From Streptomyces tirandamycinicus (GTDB lineage Bacteria; Actinomycetota; Actinomycetes; Streptomycetales; Streptomycetaceae): DNA of 64,000 nt. The stretch lies in contig NZ_CP029188.1 in assembly GCF_003097515.1 (NCBI RefSeq), forward strand, positions 930,001-994,000. Reading direction: 5' to 3'. The notes beneath the pieces were generated by a model. The model saw only the letters and a list, made by a program, of their open reading frames with translations. It did no database searches and was not told the origin of the DNA. Positions 51,219 to 60,704 of the stretch are shown in pieces; position 1 is the first letter of the stretch, and every line of letters starts with the position of its first letter. A program made the translations under genes and the position numbers.

Positions 51219-52553
51219 GTGCTCAGCAGCGCACGCCACGCGGACGTCGTCATCGTCGGAGCCGGTATCGCCGGACTCGCGGCGGCTCATCGGCTGACCA
51301 GTGCGGGAGTCACGGTCACCGTACTCGAGGCAGGACCGCGCCCGGGGGGCCGGACGGCCACCGGTGAACTGGACGGGTTCCGGCTCGACCGGACGGTCCA
51401 GTTGCTCAACACCTCCTACCCGGAGCTCCGCCGCGTCCCGGCCCTGGCCGGTCTCCCGCTGAGCCGGTTCTCACCCGGTGTGCTCGTGCACAGCGAGGGC
51501 CGGCACCATCGCGCCGGAGAGGTCCTCGGCATGCGCGGGACGGGGGGCACGCGGCGCGCGAGGGGCGCATTGACCGCAGCGCGCGCCCTGGCGAGCGCTC
51601 CCCGAATCCCCCTCGGCGGCGCCTTGGACCAGGCCCGGCTCGCGGCGGCTCTCGGACGGATCGCCGCCACCCCGACCCGGCGCCTGCTGACCCGTCGTGA
51701 ACTGGCCACGCGGGAAGCGCTGTTCAGCCGCGGTCTGCCCCCGCGCACCGTCCACACCTTCCTCCGGCCGCTGCTCACCGCCCTCCTGAACGACGCCGAC
51801 CTGGTCTCCTCCAGCCGCTGCGCCGACCTGGTGCTGCGCGGCTTCGCCCGCGGCCGGCTCTGCGTGCCGACGGGCGGCGCCGGCGGGCTTCCGGAGGCGC
51901 TCGCGGACGCGCTGCCGCCGGGCACCGTGATCACCGGTGCGCGGGTCACCGAGGCGTCCATCTCCTCGGTCACCACCGAGGAGCACGGCACCTTCGGCTG
52001 CCGGGCCCTGCTCGTGGCGACGGGGGCCAGGGCCGCGGCGGAACTGCTCCCGGGCCTGCGAGTGCCGGATTTCCACTCCCTCACCGTCCTGCACCACGCC
52101 GCCCCGGCGCCGCCGTTGGCCGAGCCGGCCCTGGTGCTGGACGCGGACGGGACCGGCCCGGTCGCGCACACGGCGGTGATGAGCGAGGTGGATCCGTCCC
52201 GTGCGCCCGGGGGCAGGGCCCTGGTCACCTCCGCGGTGCTGGGCCGCCCGCCCGCCGGACTCGACGAACGCGTCAGGGCCCATCTCGCCGCGCTGTACGG
52301 GACGCCCACCGCCGACTGGGAGCTGCTGGACGTGCACCACGACCCGGAGGCCGTCCCCACGATGCCCGCGCCGCACGACCTGCGCCGGCCGGTACGACTG
52401 CTCTGCGGGCTCTACGTCTGCGGCGGCCACCGGGACACCAGCACCGTCCAGGGCGCGCTGCACTCGGCGCGCCGCGCGGCGCACGCGGTCCTGCGCGACT
52501 TCGGTATCCAGCCGGAGCTCGCCCCCGCGCTGCTCAGCCCCGCCGCGGCCTGA
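51219..52553 (+). CDS. FAD-dependent amine-oxidase-like oxidoreductase
   Basis: A 444-residue flavoprotein. The N-terminal Rossmann motif VVIVGAGIAGLAAAHRL (about 10-26) ends with the ribose-binding Glu in VLEAG, followed by GGRTATGELDGFRLDR. The C-terminal LYVCGGHRDTSTVQGALHSARRAAHAVL is the usual FAD-binding end of the amine oxidase/phytoene desaturase-like group. The substrate is unknown. GTG 51219 is chosen for its strong GGGAGGGG (51208-51215); the frame upstream lacks coding bias. Confidence 0.88.
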   Translation: MLSSARHADVVIVGAGIAGLAAAHRLTSAGVTVTVLEAGPRPGGRTATGELDGFRLDRTVQLLNTSYPELRRVPALAGLPLSRFSPGVLVHSEGRHHRAGEVLGMRGTGGTRRARGALTAARALASAPRIPLGGALDQARLAAALGRIAATPTRRLLTRRELATREALFSRGLPPRTVHTFLRPLLTALLNDADLVSSSRCADLVLRGFARGRLCVPTGGAGGLPEALADALPPGTVITGARVTEASISSVTTEEHGTFGCRALLVATGARAAAELLPGLRVPDFHSLTVLHHAAPAPPLAEPALVLDADGTGPVAHTAVMSEVDPSRAPGGRALVTSAVLGRPPAGLDERVRAHLAALYGTPTADWELLDVHHDPEAVPTMPAPHDLRRPVRLLCGLYVCGGHRDTSTVQGALHSARRAAHAVLRDFGIQPELAPALLSPAAA

Positions 52554-52861
52554 CCACCGCCGCGGCCCGGCCACTGCGACCTGACCACAACCGCGCGACC
52601 ACCGCGGCCCGAGCACCGCTGCCGCCGGGCCGGATCCCTGCTGTCCGGCCGGCCGGGCAGCGGGCCCGTCCGCTGCCGGGACTGTCCACGCAGCCTCCAG
52701 GACGGTCCCCGGCGCGGCTCAGGGGCTTCCGGGCCCGCCCGCCGGGCCCTCCCGGGGCGGCGGCGGGGCCCGGATGGGGCGCCGCCGGCCGTCCAGCTCA
52801 CCCGGTCGGCCCCGCTGGGGACCCGATGGGCCCCGGCCGGACCCGGCCGGTCAGCCGGCCG
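52554..52861. other. Gap between two convergent genes
   Basis: About 308 bp, extremely GC-rich, with several overlapping CCGG/GGCC dyads that may stop transcription from both sides. I see no gene and no single clear terminator. Confidence 0.5.
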
Positions 52862-54313
52862 TCAGCCGATCGCCGCGACCCGGTCGCGGTAGGTGCGGAC
52901 CGCGGCCGCGTCGCGGTAGGGCTCCAGCCGCCGCTCGAAGTCCCGCACGTACTCGATGGCCCGTGCCGACCGCATCTCCGACGCCTGCTGCGCCGCCTCC
53001 GCCCCGAGGGCGCACGCCTGGTCCAGTTCGCCGAGTCCGAGCCGGGAGGTGGCGAGGACGACACGGCAGAAGAGCCGGCTGCGCGCGAAACCGGGGGCGC
53101 GCAGCTGGAGGGAGCGCTCGGCGTGCTGCACGGCCGCGCGGTACTGCTGCAGGTCGCGGTGGCAGTGCCCGAACTCGTCCGCCAGTTGCGCCTCGTCGAA
53201 GAACCGCGCCCAGACCGGCACGTCGTCCCCGGGGCGTGCGATGCCCAGTGTCCGCTCGGCCCGGACCAGTGAGGCCGTGCAGGACCGGACCTCCCCGAGC
53301 ACCCCGTGTCCGCGGGCCTCGACCGCGTGCAGCAGGGCCTGGACGGTGGGCGGGGCGGAGGAGCCGACGCCCTGCTGGGCGACCCGGGTGAGCTGGACGG
53401 CCTCCCGCCCGTGCCCGAGGTACACGGCCTGGCGGGCCATCGTGACCAGTACGTACGCCCCGTAGGCCCGGTCGCCCGCGGTCTGGGCCAGCCGCAGCGC
53501 CTGGACGAAGTACCGCTGGGCGAGACCGTGGGCGGCGATGTCGAACGACGTCCAGCCGGCGAGCCGGGTGAGGTCCGCCACCGCGCCGAACAGCCGGCGT
53601 CCGGTGCTCTCCCCGTACGTCCCCCGCAGCATCGGCTCGGCCTCGTGCTCCAGGTAGCGGACGAGCGCCTGCCGGGCGTGCCCGCCGCCGTAGGCGTGGT
53701 CGAGCGTACGGAAGAGGTCGCCCACCGACCGGAGCGCCGCGATGTCGCCCGGGCTGACCCGCTGGCCCGGGCCCCGGTCGGTGCCGCGCTGCCGCGGGAC
53801 CGCGGTGCGGCCGCCCTGGCCGGGCACCCTGGCCTGCACGCCGCTCGGGGTGGGCTCCCCTCGGCCCACCCGCTCGTCGGCGCGGCCGATCAGCCAGTCA
53901 CGGCTCGGGACGACGAGACCCGCCGGAGTGAACGCGATCTTCCGCAGTTCGGCGTGACTGCCGGAGTCCTTGCGCCAGAGCCCGCTGACGATGTCCACGG
54001 CCTCCTCCGGGGTGGCCGCGAACTCCAGCCCGGCGTAGACCGGCGCGCAGGCGTCCAGGCCCAGGTCCTGGGCCGACAGGCGCCGGCCGAGCCGCCGGGT
54101 GAAGACCTCGGCGATCAGGGCGGGAGTGGTGCCGCGCGGCTGCTGCCCGCGCAGCCAGCGCGTCACCGACGTCTTGTCGTACCGCAGGTCGAGGCCGTGC
54201 TCCAGGCCGAGCTGGTCCACCCGGCGGGCCAGCCCCGCGTTGGAGAAGCCGGCTTCGGCGATGAGTGCGGCGAGCTGGCGGTTCGGGGTGCGCTGCGGGG
54301 GTCGGTCCGTCAT
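52862..54313 (-). CDS. NsdA-like HTH/TPR regulatory protein
   Basis: About 483 residues. The N-terminal region (NRQLAALIAEAGFSNAGLARRVDQLG...YDKTSVTRWLRGQQPRGTTPALIAEVFTRRLGRRL) is an XRE-like helix-turn-helix. The rest is helical with TPR-like pairs, as in NsdA-type Streptomyces regulators of development and antibiotic production. A basic, Gln/Pro-rich linker lies around residues 150-190. ATG 54313 is chosen with AGGAGA upstream; the longer frame (to 54508) is unlikely. It is divergent from lipB. Role inferred from family resemblance only. Confidence 0.85.
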   Translation of the reverse strand: MTDRPPQRTPNRQLAALIAEAGFSNAGLARRVDQLGLEHGLDLRYDKTSVTRWLRGQQPRGTTPALIAEVFTRRLGRRLSAQDLGLDACAPVYAGLEFAATPEEAVDIVSGLWRKDSGSHAELRKIAFTPAGLVVPSRDWLIGRADERVGRGEPTPSGVQARVPGQGGRTAVPRQRGTDRGPGQRVSPGDIAALRSVGDLFRTLDHAYGGGHARQALVRYLEHEAEPMLRGTYGESTGRRLFGAVADLTRLAGWTSFDIAAHGLAQRYFVQALRLAQTAGDRAYGAYVLVTMARQAVYLGHGREAVQLTRVAQQGVGSSAPPTVQALLHAVEARGHGVLGEVRSCTASLVRAERTLGIARPGDDVPVWARFFDEAQLADEFGHCHRDLQQYRAAVQHAERSLQLRAPGFARSRLFCRVVLATSRLGLGELDQACALGAEAAQQASEMRSARAIEYVRDFERRLEPYRDAAAVRTYRDRVAAIG

Positions 54314-54567
54314 CAGCTGTGCGGTCTCCTGCCTTCCGGGCCCGGTGCGGCCCTCGCAGCCTGGGGTCCCCCAGGCTCGGCCCTGAGGGAGAAGCTCTGG
54401 AGGGAGGAACGGCGCGAATTTAGCGGTCCGCACCGGCACTACCGCCGCCTTCGTCCCGCATTCATCCGATCGTGTGAGGATTGAGGGCAGCGCTGACGGG
54501 TGCGGCACGCGTCGTACAGTGGCCGGGGCGCGATGGGTGCACCGTGAACGCTTGAGGAGGCACTGCG

Positions 54568-55419
54568 GTGAGCGAGCTGCGATTTGTCCATCTGGGCTTC
54601 GGTGACGACGCCGTCGAGTACCAGGCGGCCTGGGACGAGCAGCGCCGTGTGCACGCGGCCCGGTTCGCCGGCGAGATCCCCGACACCTGTCTGCTGCTGG
54701 AGCACCCGCCGGTCTACACGGCCGGACGGCGTACGGAGGACAGCGAGCGGCCGCTGGACGGCACCCCCGTCGTCGACGTCGACCGTGGCGGGAAGATCAC
54801 CTGGCACGGCCCCGGTCAGCTGGTCGGCTACCCGATCATGCAGCTGCCCCGGCCGGTGGACGTGGTCGCCCATGTGCGGCGTCTGGAGGACGCGCTGATC
54901 CGGACCTGTGCGGACTTCGGCGTCGAGACCACCAGGGTCGAGGGCCGGAGCGGCGTCTGGGTGCTGGGCGACCCGGTGGAGCGGCGCCCGTCCATGGGAG
55001 GGCTGTCGCTGGACTTCGACCCGCGGCTGCACGACGAGGAGTTCGACCCCCGGCTCAGCGGCCCGGACTACGCCCCCTCCAACGCGGGGCAGCGGCGCGA
55101 GGACCGCAAGCTCGCCGCCATCGGCATCCGCGTCGCCAAGGGCGTGACCATGCACGGCTTCGCCCTGAACGTGAACCCGGACAACACCTGGTTCGACCGG
55201 ATCGTGCCCTGCGGCATCCGGGACGCGGGGGTGGCCTCGCTCGCGGGCGAACTGGGCCGTGACGTGACGATCGCCGAGGTCCTGCCGGTCGTCGAGAAGC
55301 ATCTGCGGGAGGTGCTGGAGAACGCCGACCCGAAGCCCCGGGCGGTGGCGGGCGCGACCGCCCCGGAGGCCGCGGCGGGGGCCGCGGGCCCGGTGCCCGA
55401 GCCCGCCCCGGCGGCCTGA
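54568..55419 (+). CDS. lipB: Octanoyl-[ACP]:protein octanoyltransferase LipB
   Basis: Transfers octanoate from acyl carrier protein to lipoyl-domain lysines. 283 residues. Family motifs are [34 protein letters not shown], the lysine motif [23 protein letters not shown] and the cysteine in [14 protein letters not shown]; Lys and Cys are the catalytic pair. Two short insertions (for example [22 protein letters not shown]) and an Ala/Pro-rich tail make it longer than E. coli LipB. GAGGAGG precedes GTG 54568. lipA follows after 123 bp. Confidence 0.96.
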   Translation: MSELRFVHLGFGDDAVEYQAAWDEQRRVHAARFAGEIPDTCLLLEHPPVYTAGRRTEDSERPLDGTPVVDVDRGGKITWHGPGQLVGYPIMQLPRPVDVVAHVRRLEDALIRTCADFGVETTRVEGRSGVWVLGDPVERRPSMGGLSLDFDPRLHDEEFDPRLSGPDYAPSNAGQRREDRKLAAIGIRVAKGVTMHGFALNVNPDNTWFDRIVPCGIRDAGVASLAGELGRDVTIAEVLPVVEKHLREVLENADPKPRAVAGATAPEAAAGAAGPVPEPAPAA

Positions 55420-55542
55420 GGACGGCCCGAGGACGGCCTGAGGAATGCCCGCCTCTGGCCAGAGGTTGGCCAGGGGTGAGGGCACCACTATCAACGGGCG
55501 TACCCTGGGGTCCGCCGAGGAATCGAAGTTAGGGAGCCGGTC

Positions 55543-56532
55543 GTGTCCGCTGTAGCACCCGACGGACGCAAGATGCTGCGCCTGGAGGTCCGGAACAGCC
55601 AGACCCCCATCGAGCGCAAGCCCGAGTGGATCAAGACCCGGGCGAAGATGGGCCCCGAGTACAACCAGCTGCAGAAGCTCGTCAAGAGCGAGGGTCTGCA
55701 CACGGTCTGCCAGGAGGCCGGCTGCCCGAACATCTTCGAGTGCTGGGAGGACCGCGAGGCCACCTTCCTCATCGGCGGTGACCAGTGCACCCGGCGCTGC
55801 GACTTCTGCCAGATCGACACGGGCAAGCCGCAGGCGCTCGACCGCGACGAGCCGCGCCGGGTCGGCGAGTCGGTCGTCACGATGGACCTGAACTACGCCA
55901 CGATCACCGGTGTCGCCCGCGACGACCTGGAGGACGGCGGCGCCTGGCTGTACGCGGAGACCGTGCGCCAGATCCATGCGCAGACGGCGGGGCGCGAGGC
56001 CGGCCGGACCAAGGTCGAGCTGCTGATCCCGGACTTCAACGCGGAACCGGACCAGCTGGCCGAGGTCTTCTCCGCCCGCCCCGAGGTGCTGGCGCACAAC
56101 GTCGAGACGGTGCCGCGCATCTTCAAGCGCATCCGCCCCGGCTTCCGCTACGAGCGCTCGCTGAAGGTGATCACCGAGGCCCGCGCGGCCGGCCTGGTCA
56201 CCAAGTCGAACCTGATCCTCGGCATGGGCGAGACCCGCGAGGAGGTCGGCGAGGCCCTGCGGCACCTGCACGACGCGGGCTGCGAGCTCATCACCATCAC
56301 CCAGTACCTGCGGCCCTCCGTACGGCACCACCCCGTCGAGCGCTGGGTGAAGCCGCAGGAGTTCGTGGAGCTGAAGGAGGAGGCCGAGGAGATCGGCTTC
56401 TCCGGCGTGATGTCGGGGCCGCTGGTGCGCTCCTCGTACCGGGCCGGGCGCCTCTTCCAGCAGGCCATGGACCAGCGGCGGTCGGCCGCCGGGCAGCGGA
56501 GCGGGGAGAACGCGGCCGCCCAGGCCGTGTGA
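55543..56532 (+). CDS. lipA: Lipoyl synthase LipA
   Basis: Radical SAM enzyme inserting two sulfurs into the octanoyl group. 329 residues. The auxiliary [4Fe-4S] cluster cysteines are in [17 protein letters not shown], and the radical SAM cluster is [23 protein letters not shown] and the C-terminal [14 protein letters not shown] are conserved; the Ser in VRSSYRA ligates the auxiliary cluster in the family. GGGAG precedes GTG 55543, and a TACCCT element lies further upstream. Its clients are the E2 lipoyl domains encoded at 38230. Confidence 0.97.
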   Translation: MSAVAPDGRKMLRLEVRNSQTPIERKPEWIKTRAKMGPEYNQLQKLVKSEGLHTVCQEAGCPNIFECWEDREATFLIGGDQCTRRCDFCQIDTGKPQALDRDEPRRVGESVVTMDLNYATITGVARDDLEDGGAWLYAETVRQIHAQTAGREAGRTKVELLIPDFNAEPDQLAEVFSARPEVLAHNVETVPRIFKRIRPGFRYERSLKVITEARAAGLVTKSNLILGMGETREEVGEALRHLHDAGCELITITQYLRPSVRHHPVERWVKPQEFVELKEEAEEIGFSGVMSGPLVRSSYRAGRLFQQAMDQRRSAAGQRSGENAAAQAV

Positions 56533-56667
56533 AGTCACGCACGAGGACTTACCCGCAGGTAATGGCCGGTTCCCCGCGGCCCGTACGCCCCCGCAGGTCG
56601 GAGGCGCGTGCGGGCCGCGTCCCGTTCGGCGCGGTGTGCCGAAAGGTTTCATCAGCGTTTGACCAGC

Positions 56668-56700
56668 GAGTCACGCCCTGGTAACACCAGTCAGTGACTC
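56668..56700. promoter_or_regulatory. Nested dyad overlapping a promoter
   Basis: Outer arms GAGTCAC/GTGACTC enclose inner arms CTGGT/ACCAG, with symmetric 3-nt internal gaps and a 3-nt loop (AAC). A TTGACC (56659-56664) with 17-nt spacing to TAACAC (56682-56687) overlaps it. It could be an operator for the gene at 56765 or the terminator of lipA. Confidence 0.5.
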
Positions 56701-56764
56701 TGGCTTTACGCAGAGCACGCACACTCCCGTCGCCCACCACACCGCCCCGAGGGAGACCTCCGCC

Positions 56765-56968
56765 ATGCAGGCCGCGACCTCCGTACGCGCCAACGCCTTC
56801 CCGACGCTCACCCAGGCCCTCCTCGCCGTCGAGTCCGTACTCCTGGGCGGCGGCCAGCGCACCGCCCGCCGCAACGCCTGGACCGCCGTCCTCGAGGACC
56901 GGCGCCGCGCGAGGGACCGGGTCGAGGCGCAGCACGTCCTGGAGGCCGTGGCGACTCGCTCTTCCTGA
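56765..56968 (+). CDS. Small conserved actinobacterial protein
   Basis: A 67-residue basic, helical protein (MQAATSVRANAFPTLTQALLAVESVLLGGGQRTARRNAWTAVLEDRRRARD...). No signal peptide or known motif. It keeps strong G/C third-position bias. GAGGGAGA lies upstream of ATG 56765. I recall a similar small gene between lipA and the DUF4191 gene in S. coelicolor. Function unknown. Confidence 0.75.
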   Translation: MQAATSVRANAFPTLTQALLAVESVLLGGGQRTARRNAWTAVLEDRRRARDRVEAQHVLEAVATRSS

Positions 56969-56974
56969 GGCACG

Positions 56975-56980
56975 TAAACT
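56975..56980 (+). promoter_or_regulatory. -10 element of the DUF4191 gene
   Basis: TAAACT ends 7 nt before the ATG at 56988 and lies just after the stop codon of the preceding small gene. It fits a leaderless transcript. Confidence 0.45.
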
Positions 56981-56987
56981 TCAGGAC

Positions 56988-57686
56988 ATGGCGAGGAAGG
57001 ACACGGCAGAGAACTCTGCGAACCCCGGGCGACTGAAGCAGATCGCCCTTACCTACAAGATGACCCGGCGGGTCGACCCCAAGGTCGGTCTCGTCGTCGC
57101 GGGTGTGGGAATCGTCACCTTCGGTGTCTTCCTCGCGATCGGTTTCCTGATCGGCCACCCGATCTATCTGGGCATCCTGGGCTTCCTGCTGGCCTTCCTC
57201 GCGATGGCGATCGTCTTCGGGCGCCGCGCCGAGCGAGCCGCCTTCGGGCAGATGGAGGGACAGCCGGGAGCGGCGGCCGCCGTGCTGCAGAACGTGGGCC
57301 GGGGCTGGACCACGACCCCTGCGATCGCGATGAACCGCAGCCAGGACGTCGTCCACCGGGCCGTCGGCCGCGCCGGCATCGTGCTGGTGGCCGAGGGCAA
57401 CCCGAACCGGGTCAAGACCCTGCTGGCGGCCGAGAAGAAGAAGATGGCCCGGGTGGCCGTGGACGCACCGGTGCACGACATCATCGTCGGCAACGACGAG
57501 GGCCAGGTGCCGCTGAAGAAGCTGCGCACCACCATGACCAAGCTCCCCCGGGTGCTGACCGGCCCCCAGGTGACGCAGACGAACGACCGCCTGCGCGCCA
57601 TGGGCGACCTGATGAGCAACATGCCGCTGCCGAAGGGCCCGATGCCGAAGGGCATGCGGATGCCGCGAGGCGGAAAGATGCGCTGA
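56988..57686 (+). CDS. DUF4191 membrane protein
   Basis: A 232-residue protein: a short basic N-terminus, two membrane helices (VGLVVAGVGIVTFGVFLAIGFLIGHP and YLGILGFLLAFLAMAIVFG), then a soluble basic domain ending in a Met/Pro/Gly/Lys-rich tail (LPKGPMPKGMRMPRGGKMR). Family of unknown function conserved in Actinobacteria next to lipA and glnA. It ends at a strong terminator. Confidence 0.88.
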   Translation: MARKDTAENSANPGRLKQIALTYKMTRRVDPKVGLVVAGVGIVTFGVFLAIGFLIGHPIYLGILGFLLAFLAMAIVFGRRAERAAFGQMEGQPGAAAAVLQNVGRGWTTTPAIAMNRSQDVVHRAVGRAGIVLVAEGNPNRVKTLLAAEKKKMARVAVDAPVHDIIVGNDEGQVPLKKLRTTMTKLPRVLTGPQVTQTNDRLRAMGDLMSNMPLPKGPMPKGMRMPRGGKMR

Positions 57687-57731
57687 CACCGCCGCCGTGC
57701 CCGCGGACGGGCACGGCGAGCGACACACACG

Positions 57732-57769
57732 GAAGAGGGCGCCCCCGGCCGAGCGGGGGCGCCCTCTTC
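57732..57769. terminator. Terminator after the DUF4191 gene
   Basis: Perfect 16-bp stem GAAGAGGGCGCCCCCG / CGGGGGCGCCCTCTTC with a 6-nt loop, 45 nt beyond the stop. It probably also serves the convergent RDD gene. The rest of the gap to 57994 has GGATCGTGCGTGCG and GGCTGCAGGA repeats only. Confidence 0.9.
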
Positions 57770-57994
57770 GTGCGCCTCGCGGAATCGTGGGTGCGGGATC
57801 GTGCGTGCGGGGGCCTCCGCGGGATCGTGCGTGCGCGGGGTCCGGCGGCCGGTGCGCCCCCGTCCGGCGGCTGAAGGACCGGCTGCAGGACGGGAGCGGC
57901 TGCAAGAAGCGGCTGCAGGACCGGGATACGGCCCGGCCCCGGCGCGGACTCCCGCCCGGTGGTATCCGGGCGGTTGCCGCGCGTGGCAGGAGCG

Positions 57995-58462
57995 TCAGAC
58001 GCGCACCTGGACCGCGCGGGCGAGCCGGTCGTGCAGACCGCGGCCGTCGCGGTCCCAGACCAGTGCCGGGATGGCCAGGCAGAGCAGCACGCTGCGGACG
58101 AGGACCCGGCCCGGGCCGAGCCGTCCGCCGTTCTCGCCGACGACCCGCAGGCCGAGGAGCCGCTTGCCGGGGGTGCTGCCGACGGTACCGACGGTCAGCA
58201 CGCTGAGCACCAGGAACACCAGCAGCGCCGGATTGCCCGTCGCCGACCAGTCGCGTCCGGTGATGAGGCCGTATGCGACGAGTACGCACAGGCCCCAGTC
58301 GATGAAGAGCGCGCCGAAGCGCCGCCCGAGCGGGGCGACGGAGCCCGGTCCGTGCTGCGGCAGCCCGAGCCGTTCGCCCCGGTAGCCGAAGTCGGCGCCC
58401 ATGTCCTCGGCCGCCGCGCGGGGCCCGGAGAGCCACGATCCGATCGCTTGCCTGTTGTCCAC
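57995..58462 (-). CDS. RDD-family membrane protein
   Basis: A 155-residue protein with a polar N-terminal part of about 45 residues and an RDD domain. The first helix carries [20 protein letters not shown] (R..D), the second is [16 protein letters not shown], followed by [13 protein letters not shown] and a third helix ([13 protein letters not shown]) before HDRLARA. RDD proteins are poorly understood; some are transporters. The GTG at 58462 lies 6 nt after TACCGT, fitting a leaderless mRNA. Confidence 0.88.
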   Translation of the reverse strand: MDNRQAIGSWLSGPRAAAEDMGADFGYRGERLGLPQHGPGSVAPLGRRFGALFIDWGLCVLVAYGLITGRDWSATGNPALLVFLVLSVLTVGTVGSTPGKRLLGLRVVGENGGRLGPGRVLVRSVLLCLAIPALVWDRDGRGLHDRLARAVQVRV

Positions 58463-58468
58463 CCGTCC

Positions 58469-58474
58469 ACGGTA
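58469..58474 (-). promoter_or_regulatory. -10 element of the RDD gene
   Basis: On the minus strand TACCGT ends 6 nt before the GTG at 58462. Confidence 0.45.
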
Positions 58475-58587
58475 CTGTGCGCGCCTTCGCTCACCCGCTC
58501 CCGGGTACCCGGCAGCCCGGGACGGAGCGGTACTCCGGGCCTGCCGGACCGGCCGGGAGAGGTCCGGGGCGGGTCCGCGAAGGGTCC

Positions 58588-58656
58588 GCGAGGGGCCGGG
58601 GGACGGGTCCGAGAGGGGCCGGGGGACGGGTCCGAGAGGGGCCGGGGGGCGGGTCC
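58588..58656. repeat. 23-bp GC-rich tandem repeat upstream of glnA
   Basis: Three units of about 21-23 bp built on GAGAGGGGCCGGGGGACGGG, the last slightly changed. They lie between the RDD gene promoter and the GlnR boxes, without coding signal. Confidence 0.85.
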
Positions 58657-58726
58657 GCGAGGGGTCCGGGAGGGGCAGTGGGAGGCCCCGCCGAGGCGTG
58701 TCACGGCACGGAGCACCGGCCCTCCG

Positions 58727-58765
58727 GTTAACTTCCGCGAAACAAATGAGTCATGCTGGAGAAAT
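58727..58765 (+). promoter_or_regulatory. Two GlnR boxes of the glnA promoter
   Basis: GTTAAC-TTCCGC-GAAAC (58727-58743) and GTCAT-GCTGGA-GAAAT (58750-58765) match the GlnR pattern gTnAc-n6-GaAAc. Their starts are 22 bp apart, two helical turns. A -10 TAGGGT follows at 58776-58781, so nitrogen control of glnA by GlnR is expected. Confidence 0.85.
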
Positions 58766-58864
58766 CCCGGCTGCCTAGGGTCGTGTCCTGCGTGTGCCAC
58801 CGCACTGGCCGCACGACCGAGTCACAACCCCGCCCCTCCCCGGGACGGGAGTAGGAGGAGTTGG

Positions 58865-60274
58865 ATGTTCCAGAACGCCGACGACGCCAAGAAGTTCATC
58901 GCGGACAACGACGTGAAGATGATCGACGTCCGGTTCTGCGACCTTCCGGGCGTGATGCAGCACTTCACCATCCCGGCCACGGCGTTCGACCCGTCCGATG
59001 AGCTTGCCTTCGACGGCTCGTCGATCCGCGGCTTCCAGGCGATCCACGAGTCCGACATGGCGCTGCGCGCGGACCTGTCCACGGCGCGCCTGGACCCGTT
59101 CCGCCGTGACAAGACCCTCAACATCAACTTCTTCATCCACGACCCGATCACGGGCGAGCAGTACAGCCGTGACCCGCGGAACATCGCCAAGAAGGCCGAG
59201 GCCTACCTCGCCTCCACCGGCATCGCGGACACCGCGTACTTCGGTCCCGAGGCCGAGTTCTACGTCTTCGACTCGGTGCGCTTCGCCACCTCGGCGAACG
59301 AGGGCTTCTACCACATCGACTCCGAGGCCGGCGCCTGGAACACCGGGGCCATCGAGGACAACCGCGGCTACAAGGTCCGCTACAAGGGCGGCTACTTCCC
59401 GGCCCCGCCGGTCGACCACTTCGCCGACCTGCGCGCCGAGATCTCCCTGGAGCTGGAGAAGGCCGGCCTGCAGGTCGAGCGCCAGCACCACGAGGTCGGC
59501 ACCGCCGGCCAGGCCGAGATCAACTACAAGTTCAACACGCTTCTCGCCGCGGCCGACGACCTGATGCTCTTCAAGTACATCGTGAAGAACGTCGCCTGGC
59601 GCAACGGCAAGACCGCGACCTTCATGCCCAAGCCGATCTTCGGTGACAACGGCTCCGGCATGCACGTCCACCAGTCGCTGTGGCAGGGCGGCTCCCCGCT
59701 GTTCTACGACGAGCAGGGCTACGCGGGCCTCTCCGACACCGCCCGCTACTACATCGGCGGCATCCTGAAGCACGCCCCGTCGCTGCTGGCCTTCACCAAC
59801 CCGACGGTCAACTCCTACCACCGCCTGGTGCCGGGCTTCGAGGCGCCGGTGAACCTGGTGTACTCGCAGCGCAACCGCTCGGCCGCGATGCGTATCCCGA
59901 TCACGGGCTCCAACCCGAAGGCCAAGCGCGTCGAGTTCCGCGCGCCGGACCCGTCCTCGAACCCCTACCTGGCCTTCTCGGCGCTGCTGCTCGCGGGCCT
60001 CGACGGCGTCAAGAACAAGATCGAGCCGGCCGAGCCGATCGACAAGGACCTCTACGAGCTCGCCCCCGAGGAGCACGCGGGCGTCCCGCAGGTCCCGACC
60101 TCCCTCCCGGCGGTCCTCGACGCCCTCGAGGCGGACAACGAGTACCTCCAGGCCGGCGGTGTCTTCACGGCCGACCTGATCGAGACCTGGATCGACTACA
60201 AGCGGACGAACGAGATCGCCCCGATCCAGCTGCGCCCGCACCCGCACGAGTTCGAGCTGTACTTCGACATCTAG
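58865..60274 (+). CDS. glnA: Glutamine synthetase type I
   Basis: ATP-dependent ammonia assimilation enzyme, 469 residues, expected as a dodecamer. Seen are the N-terminal DGSSIRGF, the metal and ATP motifs [27 protein letters not shown], the NRSAAMRIP arginine loop, and the adenylylation tyrosine in [10 protein letters not shown] near residue 397. AGGAGG precedes ATG 58865. It is controlled transcriptionally by GlnR (two boxes present) and, as the tyrosine suggests, by GlnE adenylylation. Single-gene unit with a strong terminator. Confidence 0.98.
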   Translation: MFQNADDAKKFIADNDVKMIDVRFCDLPGVMQHFTIPATAFDPSDELAFDGSSIRGFQAIHESDMALRADLSTARLDPFRRDKTLNINFFIHDPITGEQYSRDPRNIAKKAEAYLASTGIADTAYFGPEAEFYVFDSVRFATSANEGFYHIDSEAGAWNTGAIEDNRGYKVRYKGGYFPAPPVDHFADLRAEISLELEKAGLQVERQHHEVGTAGQAEINYKFNTLLAAADDLMLFKYIVKNVAWRNGKTATFMPKPIFGDNGSGMHVHQSLWQGGSPLFYDEQGYAGLSDTARYYIGGILKHAPSLLAFTNPTVNSYHRLVPGFEAPVNLVYSQRNRSAAMRIPITGSNPKAKRVEFRAPDPSSNPYLAFSALLLAGLDGVKNKIEPAEPIDKDLYELAPEEHAGVPQVPTSLPAVLDALEADNEYLQAGGVFTADLIETWIDYKRTNEIAPIQLRPHPHEFELYFDI

Positions 60275-60323
60275 AAAGCCCGCAGGTCAGAGCCCCATAA
60301 CACTGACCTGGGCCGTACAGGAG

Positions 60324-60367
60324 CCGTGGGCCGTGTCCTCCTCTCCCGGGGAGGACACGGCCCACGG
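60324..60367. terminator. Terminator of glnA
   Basis: Perfect 17-bp stem CCGTGGGCCGTGTCCTC / GAGGACACGGCCCACGG with a 10-nt loop, about 50 nt beyond the glnA stop. It faces the convergent lipoprotein operon and may act on both. Confidence 0.9.
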
Positions 60368-60437
60368 TCGTCGTGCGAGGCCCTCGTGCGCGGCCGTCAT
60401 GCGCGGCCTGCGCGGCCGCGGTCGCCGGGCGGCCGGG

Positions 60438-60704
60438 CTACTCGGGGTCCGACGCGGCGTCCTGGTCGGCGACTGCCGCGGCCGACTCGGCGCCGTTCAC
60501 CAGTTCCTCCATCCTGGCCAGTTCCCCGTCGACGTCCCCAGCCTCCGGTACGGAACCCGTCCCCGGGGAGGCGGGGCCCGTCCCGGCGGGCGCCGGGCCC
60601 CCGTCGCCCGCTTCCTGCGCGCCGGGGCCGCACCCGGCCAGCAGGGCGGCCGTGGCGGCCACCGCGGCGAGCACCAGGGCGCCGCGCGGGGAGGCCGTCC
60701 GCAT
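60438..60704 (-). CDS. Small lipoprotein
   Basis: An 88-residue predicted lipoprotein: basic start MRTASPRG, hydrophobic core, lipobox LLAGC (Cys25), then a Gly/Pro/Ala linker and an acidic helical tail (DVDGELARMEELVNGAESAAAVADQDAASDPE). Its ATG overlaps the stop of the preceding gene by ATGA, so both are co-translated. Probably anchored outside the membrane. Function unknown. Confidence 0.78.
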   Translation of the reverse strand: MRTASPRGALVLAAVAATAALLAGCGPGAQEAGDGGPAPAGTGPASPGTGSVPEAGDVDGELARMEELVNGAESAAAVADQDAASDPE

